DNA from: WHSM01 sp050701635
GTDB lineage: Bacteria > Actinomycetota > Actinomycetes > Mycobacteriales > Micromonosporaceae
NCBI GenBank assembly: GCA_050701635.1
Contig: JBOGDF010000046.1
Span: 1 to 21,368, forward strand
DNA length: 21,368 bases
Direction: 5' to 3'
Shown: positions 15,185-21,368 of the stretch, piece by piece
Layout: every line of letters begins with the position of its first letter
Numbering within the stretch: position 1 is the first letter of the stretch
Translations under genes and position numbers: made by a program
Notes under the pieces: generated by a model
Databases searched by the model: none
Seen by the model: the letters and a program-made list of their open reading frames with translations, nothing else
Told to the model about the DNA's origin: nothing

Positions 15185-16501
15185 TCAGCGCCCCAGGTCC
15201 AGCGCGCTGTTGATGCGCCGGTCCAGCTCGGCGAGGCCCTTGGGTAGGTCTTTCACCTTGCCGGACTGGTAGCCGTCGATGAACTCCTGCGCCAGCTCGA
15301 CGTACTTGGGGCCGGCGGCGCTGGGCGGCGAGGTGGCGGTCTGCGGGTGGTTGAAGATGTCGATGAAGGTCTGGAACTCCGGGTCGGTCTCCAACTTGGG
15401 GCTCTTTAGAGCGGCTTTCGTGGTGGGTACGTTCTTGATCGCGTTCGCCAGCTTCACGATCGCGTCGGTGTCGGTGGTGAGGTAGCGGATCAGCTCCCAG
15501 GCCGCCTCGGGGTTCTTGGCGTTCTTGGAGATCCCCATGATGTTGCCGGTGACGAAGCCGGCGCCGTACCGGTCGGTGGCGTCGTCGGGCACCGGCATCG
15601 GGGCAGTACCGAAGGTCAGGCCGGGCGCCTGGTCCCGCAGGAACGCGATCCGGTATTCGCCGTCGACCATCATCGCGACCTTGCCCTTGTGGAACGCGTT
15701 GTCGCCGCTCCACTCGTCACCCAGGCCGGCGGTGAACTTCTGCAGCTGCGGGTAGCCGTACCAGTCGACGAGCTCCTTGTGCCAGCTCAGCATCTTCGGC
15801 CAGTTCGGGTCGGCGCCGATCGCGGACTTCTCGCCGTCGATCCACTTGGCGTCCCAGGCCGGCGCGATGTGCTGCGGGCTGTGCTCGTAGAAATTCAGCA
15901 GCGGTACGAAGCCCGCCGTCTCGATGGTGCCGTCGGCCTTGCGCTTGGTGAGCTTCTTCGCCATCGCCGCCAGCTCAGACATCGTCTTCGGCGGTGCGTC
16001 GTAGCCGGCCTCTTTGAGCAGCTTCTTGTTGTAGTACAGCCCGTACGTGTCCGCCAGGAACGGCATCGCGCAGCGCTTACCGCCGTACTCGGTGTACGAC
16101 CGGACCGTCTCCGGCAGCTGCGACAGGTCGACCTTGTCGCGCTTGATGTACTCCTTGAGGTCGCGCCAGGCGCCGCTGGAGCAGAACTTGCCGACGATGT
16201 CGGTGGAGTAGGACAGCCCGACGTCCGGGCCCTTGCCGGCGGCGATCGCCTGCAGCATCTTGGTGTCGTCCTGGCCGGCCTTCAGCGTCACGTCGATCTT
16301 CGGGTGCTTGGCCTCGAAGTCGGCCACCACCGCCTCGATCGCCTTCGCTTCCCGGGCGGTGAAGAAGTGCCAGAACTCGACTTTGCCTTCGGCCTGTTGC
16401 CCGGCCGGTGCGACGCCGGCGTCATCGGCGCCGCCGGGCGTACAGGCCGCCAGCAGCAGCGCCGCGGCCACCATCACGGTGGTACGGATCCGGAGGTTCA
16501 T
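15185..16501 (-). CDS. Extracellular solute-binding lipoprotein (family 1) of a CUT1 sugar importer
   Basis: A 438-residue lipoprotein. The lipobox LLAAC ends at Cys20, after a short basic and hydrophobic leader, so the mature protein is lipid-anchored on the outer face of the membrane. The fold is that of family 1 binding proteins: VEFWHFFTAREAKAIEAVV near the start, KMLQAIAAGKGPDVGLSY next, then MPFLADTYGLYYNKKLLKEA, and AWELIRYLT late in the protein. Such proteins deliver oligosaccharides to the permeases. The ATG at 16501 has AGAGG five to six bases upstream and follows the ROK gene by 9 bp. The ligand cannot be read from sequence; the operon suggests a di- or oligosaccharide released by the GH5 enzyme and perhaps the PL6 lyase. 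Confidence 0.92.
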   Translation of the reverse strand: MNLRIRTTVMVAAALLLAACTPGGADDAGVAPAGQQAEGKVEFWHFFTAREAKAIEAVVADFEAKHPKIDVTLKAGQDDTKMLQAIAAGKGPDVGLSYSTDIVGKFCSSGAWRDLKEYIKRDKVDLSQLPETVRSYTEYGGKRCAMPFLADTYGLYYNKKLLKEAGYDAPPKTMSELAAMAKKLTKRKADGTIETAGFVPLLNFYEHSPQHIAPAWDAKWIDGEKSAIGADPNWPKMLSWHKELVDWYGYPQLQKFTAGLGDEWSGDNAFHKGKVAMMVDGEYRIAFLRDQAPGLTFGTAPMPVPDDATDRYGAGFVTGNIMGISKNAKNPEAAWELIRYLTTDTDAIVKLANAIKNVPTTKAALKSPKLETDPEFQTFIDIFNHPQTATSPPSAAGPKYVELAQEFIDGYQSGKVKDLPKGLAELDRRINSALDLGR

Positions 16502-16510
16502 AGTTGCCTC

Positions 16511-17926
16511 TCAGCTGTCAGAGCGACGCCCGAGAAGGGCGTTGCGGACCTCGGTGAGTGACGCGTCGAGCGCGCCGGTGAGTACGGCGTCCTGGGTCAC
16601 GCCGGTGGTCGCCACCGACGTCTCCAGCACCGACATGTCTTCCAGCGCGGCGCGTACCGCCTGCTGCAGCGGCTCGCCGCCGGCCTGACCGACCTCGCCG
16701 GCCAGCACCACCAGGGACGGGTCGAGCACGGCGACCACGGCGGCCAGCCCGACCGCGATCCGTACCGCCAGGGCGTCCAGGAACGCCTGCGCCTTGGCGG
16801 GATCGTCGCTGGTCAGCGCGCTGACGGCGGCTCTGGTGGCGTCCTGGCCGGTGTCGGCGAGGAAGCCGTACTGGCGGGCCAGATCGCGGACCGCCTCGCC
16901 GCCGACCAGGTCCTGGAAGTCGTGCACCCCCTGCGGCGCACCGTCGGCTTGTGGCAAGTTTCCGGCTGGCGGCTCCCCGCCAGCTGGTGGCTTGCTGCCT
17001 GGTGGCTTGCCGCCGGCCGATGGCTTGCCGCCGTGGCCCGGCAGCCCGACCGGCATGTAGCCGATCTCGCCGGCGCCGCCGCGAGCGCCGCGCAGCAGCA
17101 CACCGCCCAGGTCGATCGCCAACCCGAGACCTTCCTCGCCCAGCCAGAGCAGCGCGAAACTGTCGTGTCCCGCGGCGGTGCCGTGTCGCCGTTCGGCGGT
17201 GGCGGCAAGGTTGACGTCATTGTCCACGCTGACGGGGGTACGCAGCTTCGCGCGGATCTCGTCGGTCAGCCCCGGTCGGGACCATCCCGGTACGTCGACG
17301 TACCGGATCACGCCGGTCCGCTCGTCGTACGACCCCGGGACCGCCAGCTGTACGTGATGCAGCCGCCGGCGCGGGACTCGGGCCTGCTCACAGGCCGCCT
17401 TCACCGCGTCGGCGACTGCCTGTACGGGGTGTGTGCCGGGCTGGGTGTCGGTCATGGGATGCGCGCCGGGGCGGGCGTTGGGCTCGGCGTCGGGGCGCGC
17501 GTTGGGGTGGGCGCCGAGCGCGACCTCGATCTGGGCGCGGCGCTGCCCGGTCAGGTCGCAGATCGCCACGGCGAGCGTGTGGTCGTGCTCGCGTACCGAG
17601 ATGGCGGCGGCGTACGCCGCGTCCGGGTTGACGGCGTACACGTCGGCGTTGCGCCCCGGCCCGCCGCTGGTACGCCCGACCACCTTCGCCAGCCCCGCTT
17701 CCTGCAGCCGCCGCAGCACCTCGGACGTGGTCGGCTTCGCCAGCCCGGTGAGGGTACGCAGGTCCCCTCGGGTCAGCGGCCCCCGCTCCAGCAGGTGCCC
17801 GAGCGCGGCGGTCTCGTTGATCGCCCGCAGCAACCGCGACGACCCCGCCAGGTGTGGGCCATCGGCCGCCGCACCCCGCGCGGACTCGGACCCCGTACCG
17901 CGTCCGGTCTCCGGCTCCGACACCAC
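16511..17926 (-). CDS. ROK-family transcriptional repressor, first gene of the sugar operon
   Basis: A regulator of about 471 residues. Residues about 43-83 form a winged helix-turn-helix (GPLTRGDLRTLTGLAKPTTS and EVLRRLQEAGLAKVVGR). The remainder is a ROK sugar-sensing domain with VSVDNDVNLAA, LLRGARGGAGEIGYMPVG and DLVGGEAV. Two low-complexity insertions stand out: an Ala/Arg/Pro/His-rich one at about 138-167, and a Gly/Pro/Lys-rich one directly after GEIGYMPVG, where many ROK proteins carry a zinc-binding CxCGxxGC motif; no cysteines occur there. The start is GTG at 17926 or 17923; GGAGG at 17934-17930 is better spaced for 17923. A strong promoter and an operator lie just upstream, so the gene is probably self-repressed. 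The inducing sugar is unknown. Confidence 0.87.
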   Translation of the reverse strand: MVSEPETGRGTGSESARGAAADGPHLAGSSRLLRAINETAALGHLLERGPLTRGDLRTLTGLAKPTTSEVLRRLQEAGLAKVVGRTSGGPGRNADVYAVNPDAAYAAAISVREHDHTLAVAICDLTGQRRAQIEVALGAHPNARPDAEPNARPGAHPMTDTQPGTHPVQAVADAVKAACEQARVPRRRLHHVQLAVPGSYDERTGVIRYVDVPGWSRPGLTDEIRAKLRTPVSVDNDVNLAATAERRHGTAAGHDSFALLWLGEEGLGLAIDLGGVLLRGARGGAGEIGYMPVGLPGHGGKPSAGGKPPGSKPPAGGEPPAGNLPQADGAPQGVHDFQDLVGGEAVRDLARQYGFLADTGQDATRAAVSALTSDDPAKAQAFLDALAVRIAVGLAAVVAVLDPSLVVLAGEVGQAGGEPLQQAVRAALEDMSVLETSVATTGVTQDAVLTGALDASLTEVRNALLGRRSDS

Positions 17927-17943
17927 TCACCTCCAGCACGTTA

Positions 17944-17966
17944 GTTAGGAAGGCTATCTTTCTAAC
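17944..17966 (-). promoter_or_regulatory. Operator of the ROK operon
   Basis: GTTAGGAA (17944-17951) and TTTCTAAC (17959-17966) form an inverted repeat with 7 of 8 positions pairing. An extra GTTAG directly before it (17940-17944) overlaps the left arm. The site covers the expected transcription start and lies between the -10 box and the ribosome site, where a bound repressor would block transcription. A related site precedes the PL6 lyase gene. Confidence 0.65.
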
Positions 17967-17970
17967 CGGA

Positions 17971-17999
17971 ACCGTAGGGCGATCGGAGTGCCCCGTCAA
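17971..17999 (-). promoter_or_regulatory. Promoter of the ROK-ABC-GH4-kinase-GH5 operon
   Basis: On the minus strand TTGACG (17999-17994) and TACGGT (17976-17971) are separated by exactly 17 bases, a close match to the actinobacterial housekeeping pattern TTGAC-N17/18-TAnnnT. Transcription would start near 17965, inside the operator. Confidence 0.7.
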
Positions 18000-18317
18000 G
18001 GGCCAGATCGCCGACGGGAACGCGTGTCGGCGCCATAGGACAGGCCGCCGACCCACGACGGAGCCCCATGGGCACACCGGTCAACGACCCGGCCACGCGC
18101 GTTCTGACAGCCCGCGCGCACCTCGGGGTAGCCACACGGGCCCTCTGACCAGGTCCGCACACACCCTGTTGAGGGGTACGCGGACAGCGCCGGTAGCACG
18201 TGAACGCCGGTAGCACGTGAACAAGGCACCATCTGACGTCGCCCACTTGCCGCTCAGCGAGTAACGCGAAATTCGCCGGACAATTGGGGCCGGCGCCTGT
18301 GGCTAGAGGCTCGGGAA
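18000..18317. other. Intergenic spacer between divergent genes
   Basis: This stretch separates the ROK operon (minus) and the HNH gene (plus). Apart from the 17-bp tandem repeat at 18189-18222 I see no convincing gene, RNA or terminator in it; the short open frames have no ribosome site or protein-like character. Confidence 0.6.
18189..18222. repeat. 17-bp perfect tandem repeat, two copies
   Basis: Bases 18189-18205 and 18206-18222 are identical. Each contains the palindrome CACGTG. They lie about 100 bp upstream of the HNH gene promoter and could be paired protein-binding sites or a simple duplication. Confidence 0.85.
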
Positions 18318-18340
18318 TTGTCGTACCCGGGCTCTACGGT
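18318..18340 (+). promoter_or_regulatory. RecA-NDp (PafBC-type) DNA-damage promoter, leaderless
   Basis: TTGTCGTAC (18318-18326), 8 bases, then TACGGT (18335-18340) fits the known LexA-independent damage promoter TTGTCRGTG-N8-TAnnnT, with the first six bases and the spacing exact. The ATG of the HNH gene begins 6 bases after the -10 box, so the mRNA would start at or within a base of the start codon. No ribosome site is visible, as expected for a leaderless transcript. Confidence 0.6.
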
Positions 18341-18346
18341 GTCGGT

Positions 18347-19756
18347 ATGACGCTCGCGGGGGAGTTGACCGGTTCGCATCCGGTGATGGGTGCGATCACG
18401 GCTGCCCGTGATTTGTTGTCTGGTGCTTCGGGTCGCCCGTTGTGGTCAATGTCCGATGCCCAGGTGGGTGAGTTGGTGGCGGCCGCGTCCGCGTTGGAGG
18501 CGCAGGCCGGTGAGCTTCGGCTGCGGCTGGTGGCTGAGGCGCATGGCCGGGGTGTGGCGGGTCGGGAGGCGGCGTGTTCGACGCAGAGCTGGTTGCGGGC
18601 CCGGACCCGGGTCTCGCCGGCGGTGGCGAAGGGTCAGGTGGTCCTGGCCGCCGGGTTGGCGTCCGGTGAGCTGGAGCCGACCCGGGAGGCGTTGTCGGCG
18701 GGTCGGATCAGTGTGGCGCACGCGCAGGTGATCGCCCGGGTGATCGCGGAGCTTCCTGGCACTGATCTGCCGGGTGGCGGGGTGCCGGGCGGCGCGGCTG
18801 GTGCTGAGATGTCTGGCGCGGGCGTGGCTGGTCGGGTGCGGGGGTTGGCGCAGGCGCGGTTGGTGGAGTGGGCGGAGCAGTTCGACCCGGTGCAGTTGGC
18901 GCGGTTGGGGCGGCGGATCGAGGAGCGCGTCGCGCCCGAAATCGCCGACGGGCGGGAGGCTGACCGGCTCGCTGAGCTGGAGAAACGTGCGTGGCGGCGG
19001 CGGGAGTTGCGGTTCACCCCGGACGGGCACGGCACCGTGCAGGTGCGGGGCCGGCTCGACACGGAGTCCGCGGCGGTGGTGCAACGTGCCCTCGACCCGC
19101 TTGCCAAGCCCCGCCCCACCGACCCGGATTCTGCGGACATGCGCAGCCCAGGTGCGCGGACCGCGGATGCGTTGGTGGAGGTGTGCCGGCGGGCCCTGGC
19201 TTCTGGTGGGTTGCCGGTGCAGCGCGGTCAGCTACCCCAGTTGGTGATCACGGTGACCGCGGACCGGCTGCCGGCGGCTGCTCACGGCCTACCTGCTCCT
19301 GCCGGCGCGGCCGGTGTCGGGGTCGGGGTGGGGCGGCTGGATAACGGGGAGCGGGTTTCACCGGGTGTGGTGCGGCGGATCGGCTGCGACGCGGCGGCCA
19401 CCCCGGCGGTGGTGGACCGGGGTGGCGTGCCGCTGGCGCTGGGCCGCACCCAACGGTTGTTCAGCCCGGCGCAGCGGCGGGCGTTGATCCTGCGTGATGG
19501 TGGGTGCGCGTTCCCGGGCTGTGACCGGCCGCCGCAGTGGACCGAGGCGCACCATGTTGTGCACTGGGTAGACGGCGGCGCTACGGACATCGACAATGGC
19601 GTGTTGTTGTGTGGGTATCACCATCGGGTTATCCACAAAGGTGCGTGGCGGGTGCGGATGGCTGGGGATAAGCGGCCGGAATTCGTACCACCGGAATATA
19701 TTGACCCGACGCGAAGACCAATCCGCAACCATTTCCGAATACCCCAGCGCGAATAG
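18347..19756 (+). CDS. DUF222 / HNH endonuclease-domain protein (13E12 repeat family)
   Basis: A 469-residue protein. The N-terminal two thirds are the DUF222 region (LVAAASALEAQAGELRLRLV and later WLRARTRVSP, then GHGTVQVRGRLDTESAAVV). The C-terminal HNH nuclease motif spans about 387-434 with CAFPGCDRPPQWTEAHHVVH and LLCGYHHRVIH; the cysteine pairs and the HH...N...H residues are intact. A Gly/Ala-rich insert lies near residues 140-165. This family is found in many copies in mycobacteria and related actinobacteria and is linked to the DNA-damage response, although its precise role is unsettled. I chose the ATG at 18347, not an earlier GTG or ATG in frame, because the promoter places the transcript start there. 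It stands alone, divergent from the ROK operon. Confidence 0.9.
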   Translation: MTLAGELTGSHPVMGAITAARDLLSGASGRPLWSMSDAQVGELVAAASALEAQAGELRLRLVAEAHGRGVAGREAACSTQSWLRARTRVSPAVAKGQVVLAAGLASGELEPTREALSAGRISVAHAQVIARVIAELPGTDLPGGGVPGGAAGAEMSGAGVAGRVRGLAQARLVEWAEQFDPVQLARLGRRIEERVAPEIADGREADRLAELEKRAWRRRELRFTPDGHGTVQVRGRLDTESAAVVQRALDPLAKPRPTDPDSADMRSPGARTADALVEVCRRALASGGLPVQRGQLPQLVITVTADRLPAAAHGLPAPAGAAGVGVGVGRLDNGERVSPGVVRRIGCDAAATPAVVDRGGVPLALGRTQRLFSPAQRRALILRDGGCAFPGCDRPPQWTEAHHVVHWVDGGATDIDNGVLLCGYHHRVIHKGAWRVRMAGDKRPEFVPPEYIDPTRRPIRNHFRIPQRE

Positions 19757-19782
19757 TGCGCGAGGCCACTACTGACGCACTA
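19754..19782 (+). terminator. Possible hairpin terminator of the HNH gene
   Basis: TAGTGCG (19754-19760, which includes the stop codon) and CGCACTA (19776-19782) form a perfect 7-bp stem with a 15-base loop. The loop is long and there is no U-tract, so termination is uncertain. Confidence 0.35.
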
Positions 19783-19811
19783 AGGGCGGCCGCGATCGCC
19801 CTCACCGCCGG

Positions 19812-19938
19812 TCAGGGCAGGGTCCATTTCTGGTTGGCGCCGCCGTGGCAGCGCCAGAGTTGCAGTGGGTGCCGTCGCCGGTGCTCCGCCGGACACGTCC
19901 AGGCGCTTGCCGAGCGCCACGGATCGTCCGTTGGAGCC
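19812..19938 (-). pseudogene. Frameshifted remnant of a ricin-type beta-trefoil lectin (CBM13) C-terminus
   Basis: Read on the minus strand in three successive frames, this region gives GKRLDVSGG, then STGDGT, then LQLWRCHGGANQKWTLP followed by TGA (19814-19812). Joined, this is the end of a ricin B-type lectin repeat with its LDV, QLW and QKW hallmarks. At least two frameshifts separate the parts, and nothing upstream continues the protein, because the FAD oxidoreductase gene and its duplicated end begin immediately. It is the leftover of a gene for a secreted carbohydrate-binding protein, lost when the neighbouring gene arrived or was rearranged. The rest of 19783-19967 holds nothing else I can identify. 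Confidence 0.6.
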
Positions 19939-19967
19939 GGTCCTCCCCGAGAGTGACGCCGGGCAGG

Positions 19968-20083
19968 TCACACGATGTTCAGCTCGGGGCGGGTCCCGGA
20001 GTCGGTGAACCGGTCGGCGTGCAGTTCACACGATGTTCAGCTCGGGGCGGGTCCCGGAGTCGCTGAACCGGTCGGCGTGCAGT
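19968..20083. repeat. 58-bp tandem duplication of the 3' end of the FAD oxidoreductase gene
   Basis: Bases 19968-20025 and 20026-20083 are identical except for one G/C difference (position 37 of the unit). The second copy is the true end of the gene, including its TGA; the first is an extra copy after the stop, out of frame with it. The near identity suggests a recent event. Confidence 0.92.
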
Positions 20084-21189
20084 CCGCTGATGTCGACGAA
20101 GGGTCGCCGGCCCAGGTAGAGGTCCCGCATCACTTCACCCACGGCCGGACCCATCATGAAGCCGTGGCCGGAGAAACCGGTCGCGTAGAGGAATCGTGCG
20201 ACGTCGCTCGCCTCCCCGATCAGGGCGTTGTGATCGGGGGTCATCTCGTACAGCCCCGCCCAGCCGGAGGCGATGCCGACGTCCAGCAGTCCGGGCGTAC
20301 GCCGCGCGATAGCCTCCCCCAGCCCCGGCAGCCAGCTGTCCGTACGCGCCAGCTCGAATCCCGGGACCTCATCCGGGTCCGACATCCCCAGCAGCAGCCC
20401 CTGGCCTTCCCGGTGGAAGTAGAAGCTGGCGCCGAAGTCGATCGTGAACGGAGTGTCGGGGGCCAGCTCCGGGATCGGTGCGGTGACCAGGACCTGTCGT
20501 CGCAGCGGCGTGACCGGCAGGTCGACACCGGCCCACTCGCCGACCTGGCGCGACCAGGCGCCGGCCGCGCAGACCACCGTGTCGGTCTCGATGCGGCCGC
20601 GCTCGGTGTTGACCGCGACGATCCGGCCGCCCTCGGTCTCGATGCCGGTCGCGGCGCAGTTGACGATCAGCCGCGCGCCGGTACGGCGGGCGGCGGAGGC
20701 GTACCCGAGGACGACCGACTCCGGCGTGCAGTGCCCATCCTCCGGCGAGTACGCCGCGGCGAGCAGCCCGTCGGTCTCGATCAGCGGCGACATCCGCTTC
20801 GCCTCGGCGACGGAGATCATCCTGCTGGGTACGCCGAGCTCGTTCTGCAGGGCGACGTTGCGCTCGAACGCGCTCACGCTCTCGGGCGAATCGAGCAGGA
20901 ACAGGTACCCCACCTGGTGCAGGTCGATCTCCTGGTCGAAACGCTCCCGGAAGTGCGTGAACGTCTCGATCCCGCGCAGGCCGAGCAGGATGTTGATCCG
21001 GTCGGAGAACTGGGCGCGTACCCCACCCGCGGCCTTGGAGGTGGAACCCGACCCGAGGGCGCCCCGGTCCAGCAGCACGACGTCGGGGACGCCGGCCGCG
21101 GCGAGGTGATAGGCGATGCTGACGCCGATCACGCCGCCGCCGATGATCACCACCGACGCCCGCGACGGGGGTACACCAGTCCGCGTCAT
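20026..21189 (-). CDS. FAD-dependent oxidoreductase, DAO family (sarcosine oxidase beta / amino-acid oxidase-like)
   Basis: A 387-residue flavoenzyme. The Rossmann FAD motif GGGVIG is at residues 17-22 and is followed by a second FAD-contact region (DRGALGSGSTSKAAGGVRAQ). The DAO-type C-terminal FAD segment GWAGLYEMTPDHNALIGE lies at about 307-324, followed by GFSGHGFMMGPAVGEVM, typical of sarcosine oxidase beta and dimethylglycine-dehydrogenase-like enzymes. It would oxidise a secondary or primary amine or amino acid; the substrate is not evident. I chose the ATG at 21189 (GGGAGGGG seven bases upstream); the frame stays open upstream to 21363 but runs through a hairpin-rich intergenic element and is not protein-like there. 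It has no functional link visible to the sugar genes, and its 3' end is tandemly duplicated. Confidence 0.87.
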   Translation of the reverse strand: MTRTGVPPSRASVVIIGGGVIGVSIAYHLAAAGVPDVVLLDRGALGSGSTSKAAGGVRAQFSDRINILLGLRGIETFTHFRERFDQEIDLHQVGYLFLLDSPESVSAFERNVALQNELGVPSRMISVAEAKRMSPLIETDGLLAAAYSPEDGHCTPESVVLGYASAARRTGARLIVNCAATGIETEGGRIVAVNTERGRIETDTVVCAAGAWSRQVGEWAGVDLPVTPLRRQVLVTAPIPELAPDTPFTIDFGASFYFHREGQGLLLGMSDPDEVPGFELARTDSWLPGLGEAIARRTPGLLDVGIASGWAGLYEMTPDHNALIGEASDVARFLYATGFSGHGFMMGPAVGEVMRDLYLGRRPFVDISGLHADRFSDSGTRPELNIV

Positions 21190-21252
21190 CTCCTCGCCCC
21201 TCCCGCAACGCTCTCCAATCTCTCCGAAAAGGCAAGGGTTTGCTAGTGCCCT

Positions 21253-21337
21253 GCGCCAGAGATTCGCTTGCGAATTCCGGCGCCCAGCCGGCGCCTCGCG
21301 GCGTTGTCGTCGTCGCCAATACAACACCGGTATTGGC
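21253..21337. repeat. Hairpin-rich intergenic element
   Basis: Three inverted repeats follow one another. GCGCC (21253-21257) and GGCGC (21279-21283) enclose ATTCGC (21262-21267) and GCGAAT (21270-21275), forming one long hairpin. GGCGCC (21279-21284) and GGCGCC (21290-21295) form the next, and GCCAATAC (21315-21322) and GTATTGGC (21330-21337) the third. It lies upstream of the FAD gene in a gene-free end of the window. It may be a dispersed structured repeat, a terminator for a gene to the right, or an untranslated regulatory RNA; the sequence alone does not decide. Confidence 0.5.
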
Positions 21338-21368
21338 TCCTCCTCCGCCTTGCGACGCACCACCTGGA

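Noticed and set aside
18284..18346. Earlier start for the HNH gene
   Set aside because: It would require the transcript to begin upstream of the clear damage-type promoter at 18318-18340.
21190..21363. N-terminal extension of the FAD oxidoreductase up to 21363
   Set aside because: The frame is open but passes through a hairpin-rich element and gives an Arg/Glu-rich sequence unlike flavoenzymes; the FAD motif sits 17 residues after the ATG at 21189, the normal place.

Overview
The window is high-GC DNA from an actinomycete. Dense GC-ending codons, frequent GTG starts, many GTGA/ATGA gene overlaps, a 13E12-type DUF222/HNH gene behind a RecA-NDp-like promoter, a ROK-controlled CUT1 sugar importer and long GAGATCTTGG-type intergenic palindromes all fit this. 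The overall look (many CGTACG words, these palindromes) points to a Micromonosporaceae-like organism, but that is an inference from style, not from a database match.

Left part (1-3570): the proline-rich tail of a gene entering from the left ends in a hairpin terminator. Next, on the minus strand, is a lone NACHT (STAND) NTPase of about 957 residues. It carries a degenerate formylglycine-generating-enzyme-like domain and Asp-Leu-Ala-Arg repeats, the architecture of a candidate anti-phage sensor. It is flanked by a 25-bp direct repeat (23/25 identical) that is part of the same short reading frame at both ends, as if the gene had been inserted into a small coding sequence. The stretch 3132-3570 holds a decayed coding fragment, a 51-bp palindrome and an operator.

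Middle part (3571-17999): a polysaccharide-use locus. A secreted PL6 lyase with a C-terminal CBM35-like module lies on the plus strand between two related palindromes. Convergent to it is a long minus-strand operon: ROK repressor, CUT1 substrate-binding lipoprotein, two permeases, GH4 6-phospho-glycosidase, BadF/BadG-type sugar kinase, and a large secreted enzyme (CBM35, GH5, discoidin domain, metallophosphoesterase). Closely packed behind these come an MFS transporter and a membrane-anchored TolB-like propeller protein, then a small secreted protein that may have its own promoter. Similar GTTAG/CTAAC operators lie before the ROK gene and before the PL6 gene, so both units are probably controlled by the ROK protein. 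My model is outside depolymerisation by PL6 and GH5 (with possible dephosphorylation), ABC import, intracellular phosphorylation by the kinase and cleavage by GH4. No ATPase subunit for the importer is present, as is usual when a shared MsmK-type ATPase serves several CUT1 systems.

Right part (18000-21368): about 320 bp of mostly featureless spacer with a 17-bp tandem repeat, then a DUF222-HNH gene whose promoter matches the PafBC-type DNA-damage promoter and would give a leaderless mRNA. After it come a frameshifted remnant of a ricin-type lectin, a 58-bp tandem duplication of the 3' end of the next gene, and a DAO-family FAD oxidoreductase on the minus strand. The last 180 bp hold a cluster of hairpins and no gene. 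I see no tRNA, rRNA, CRISPR array, insertion sequence or integrase.
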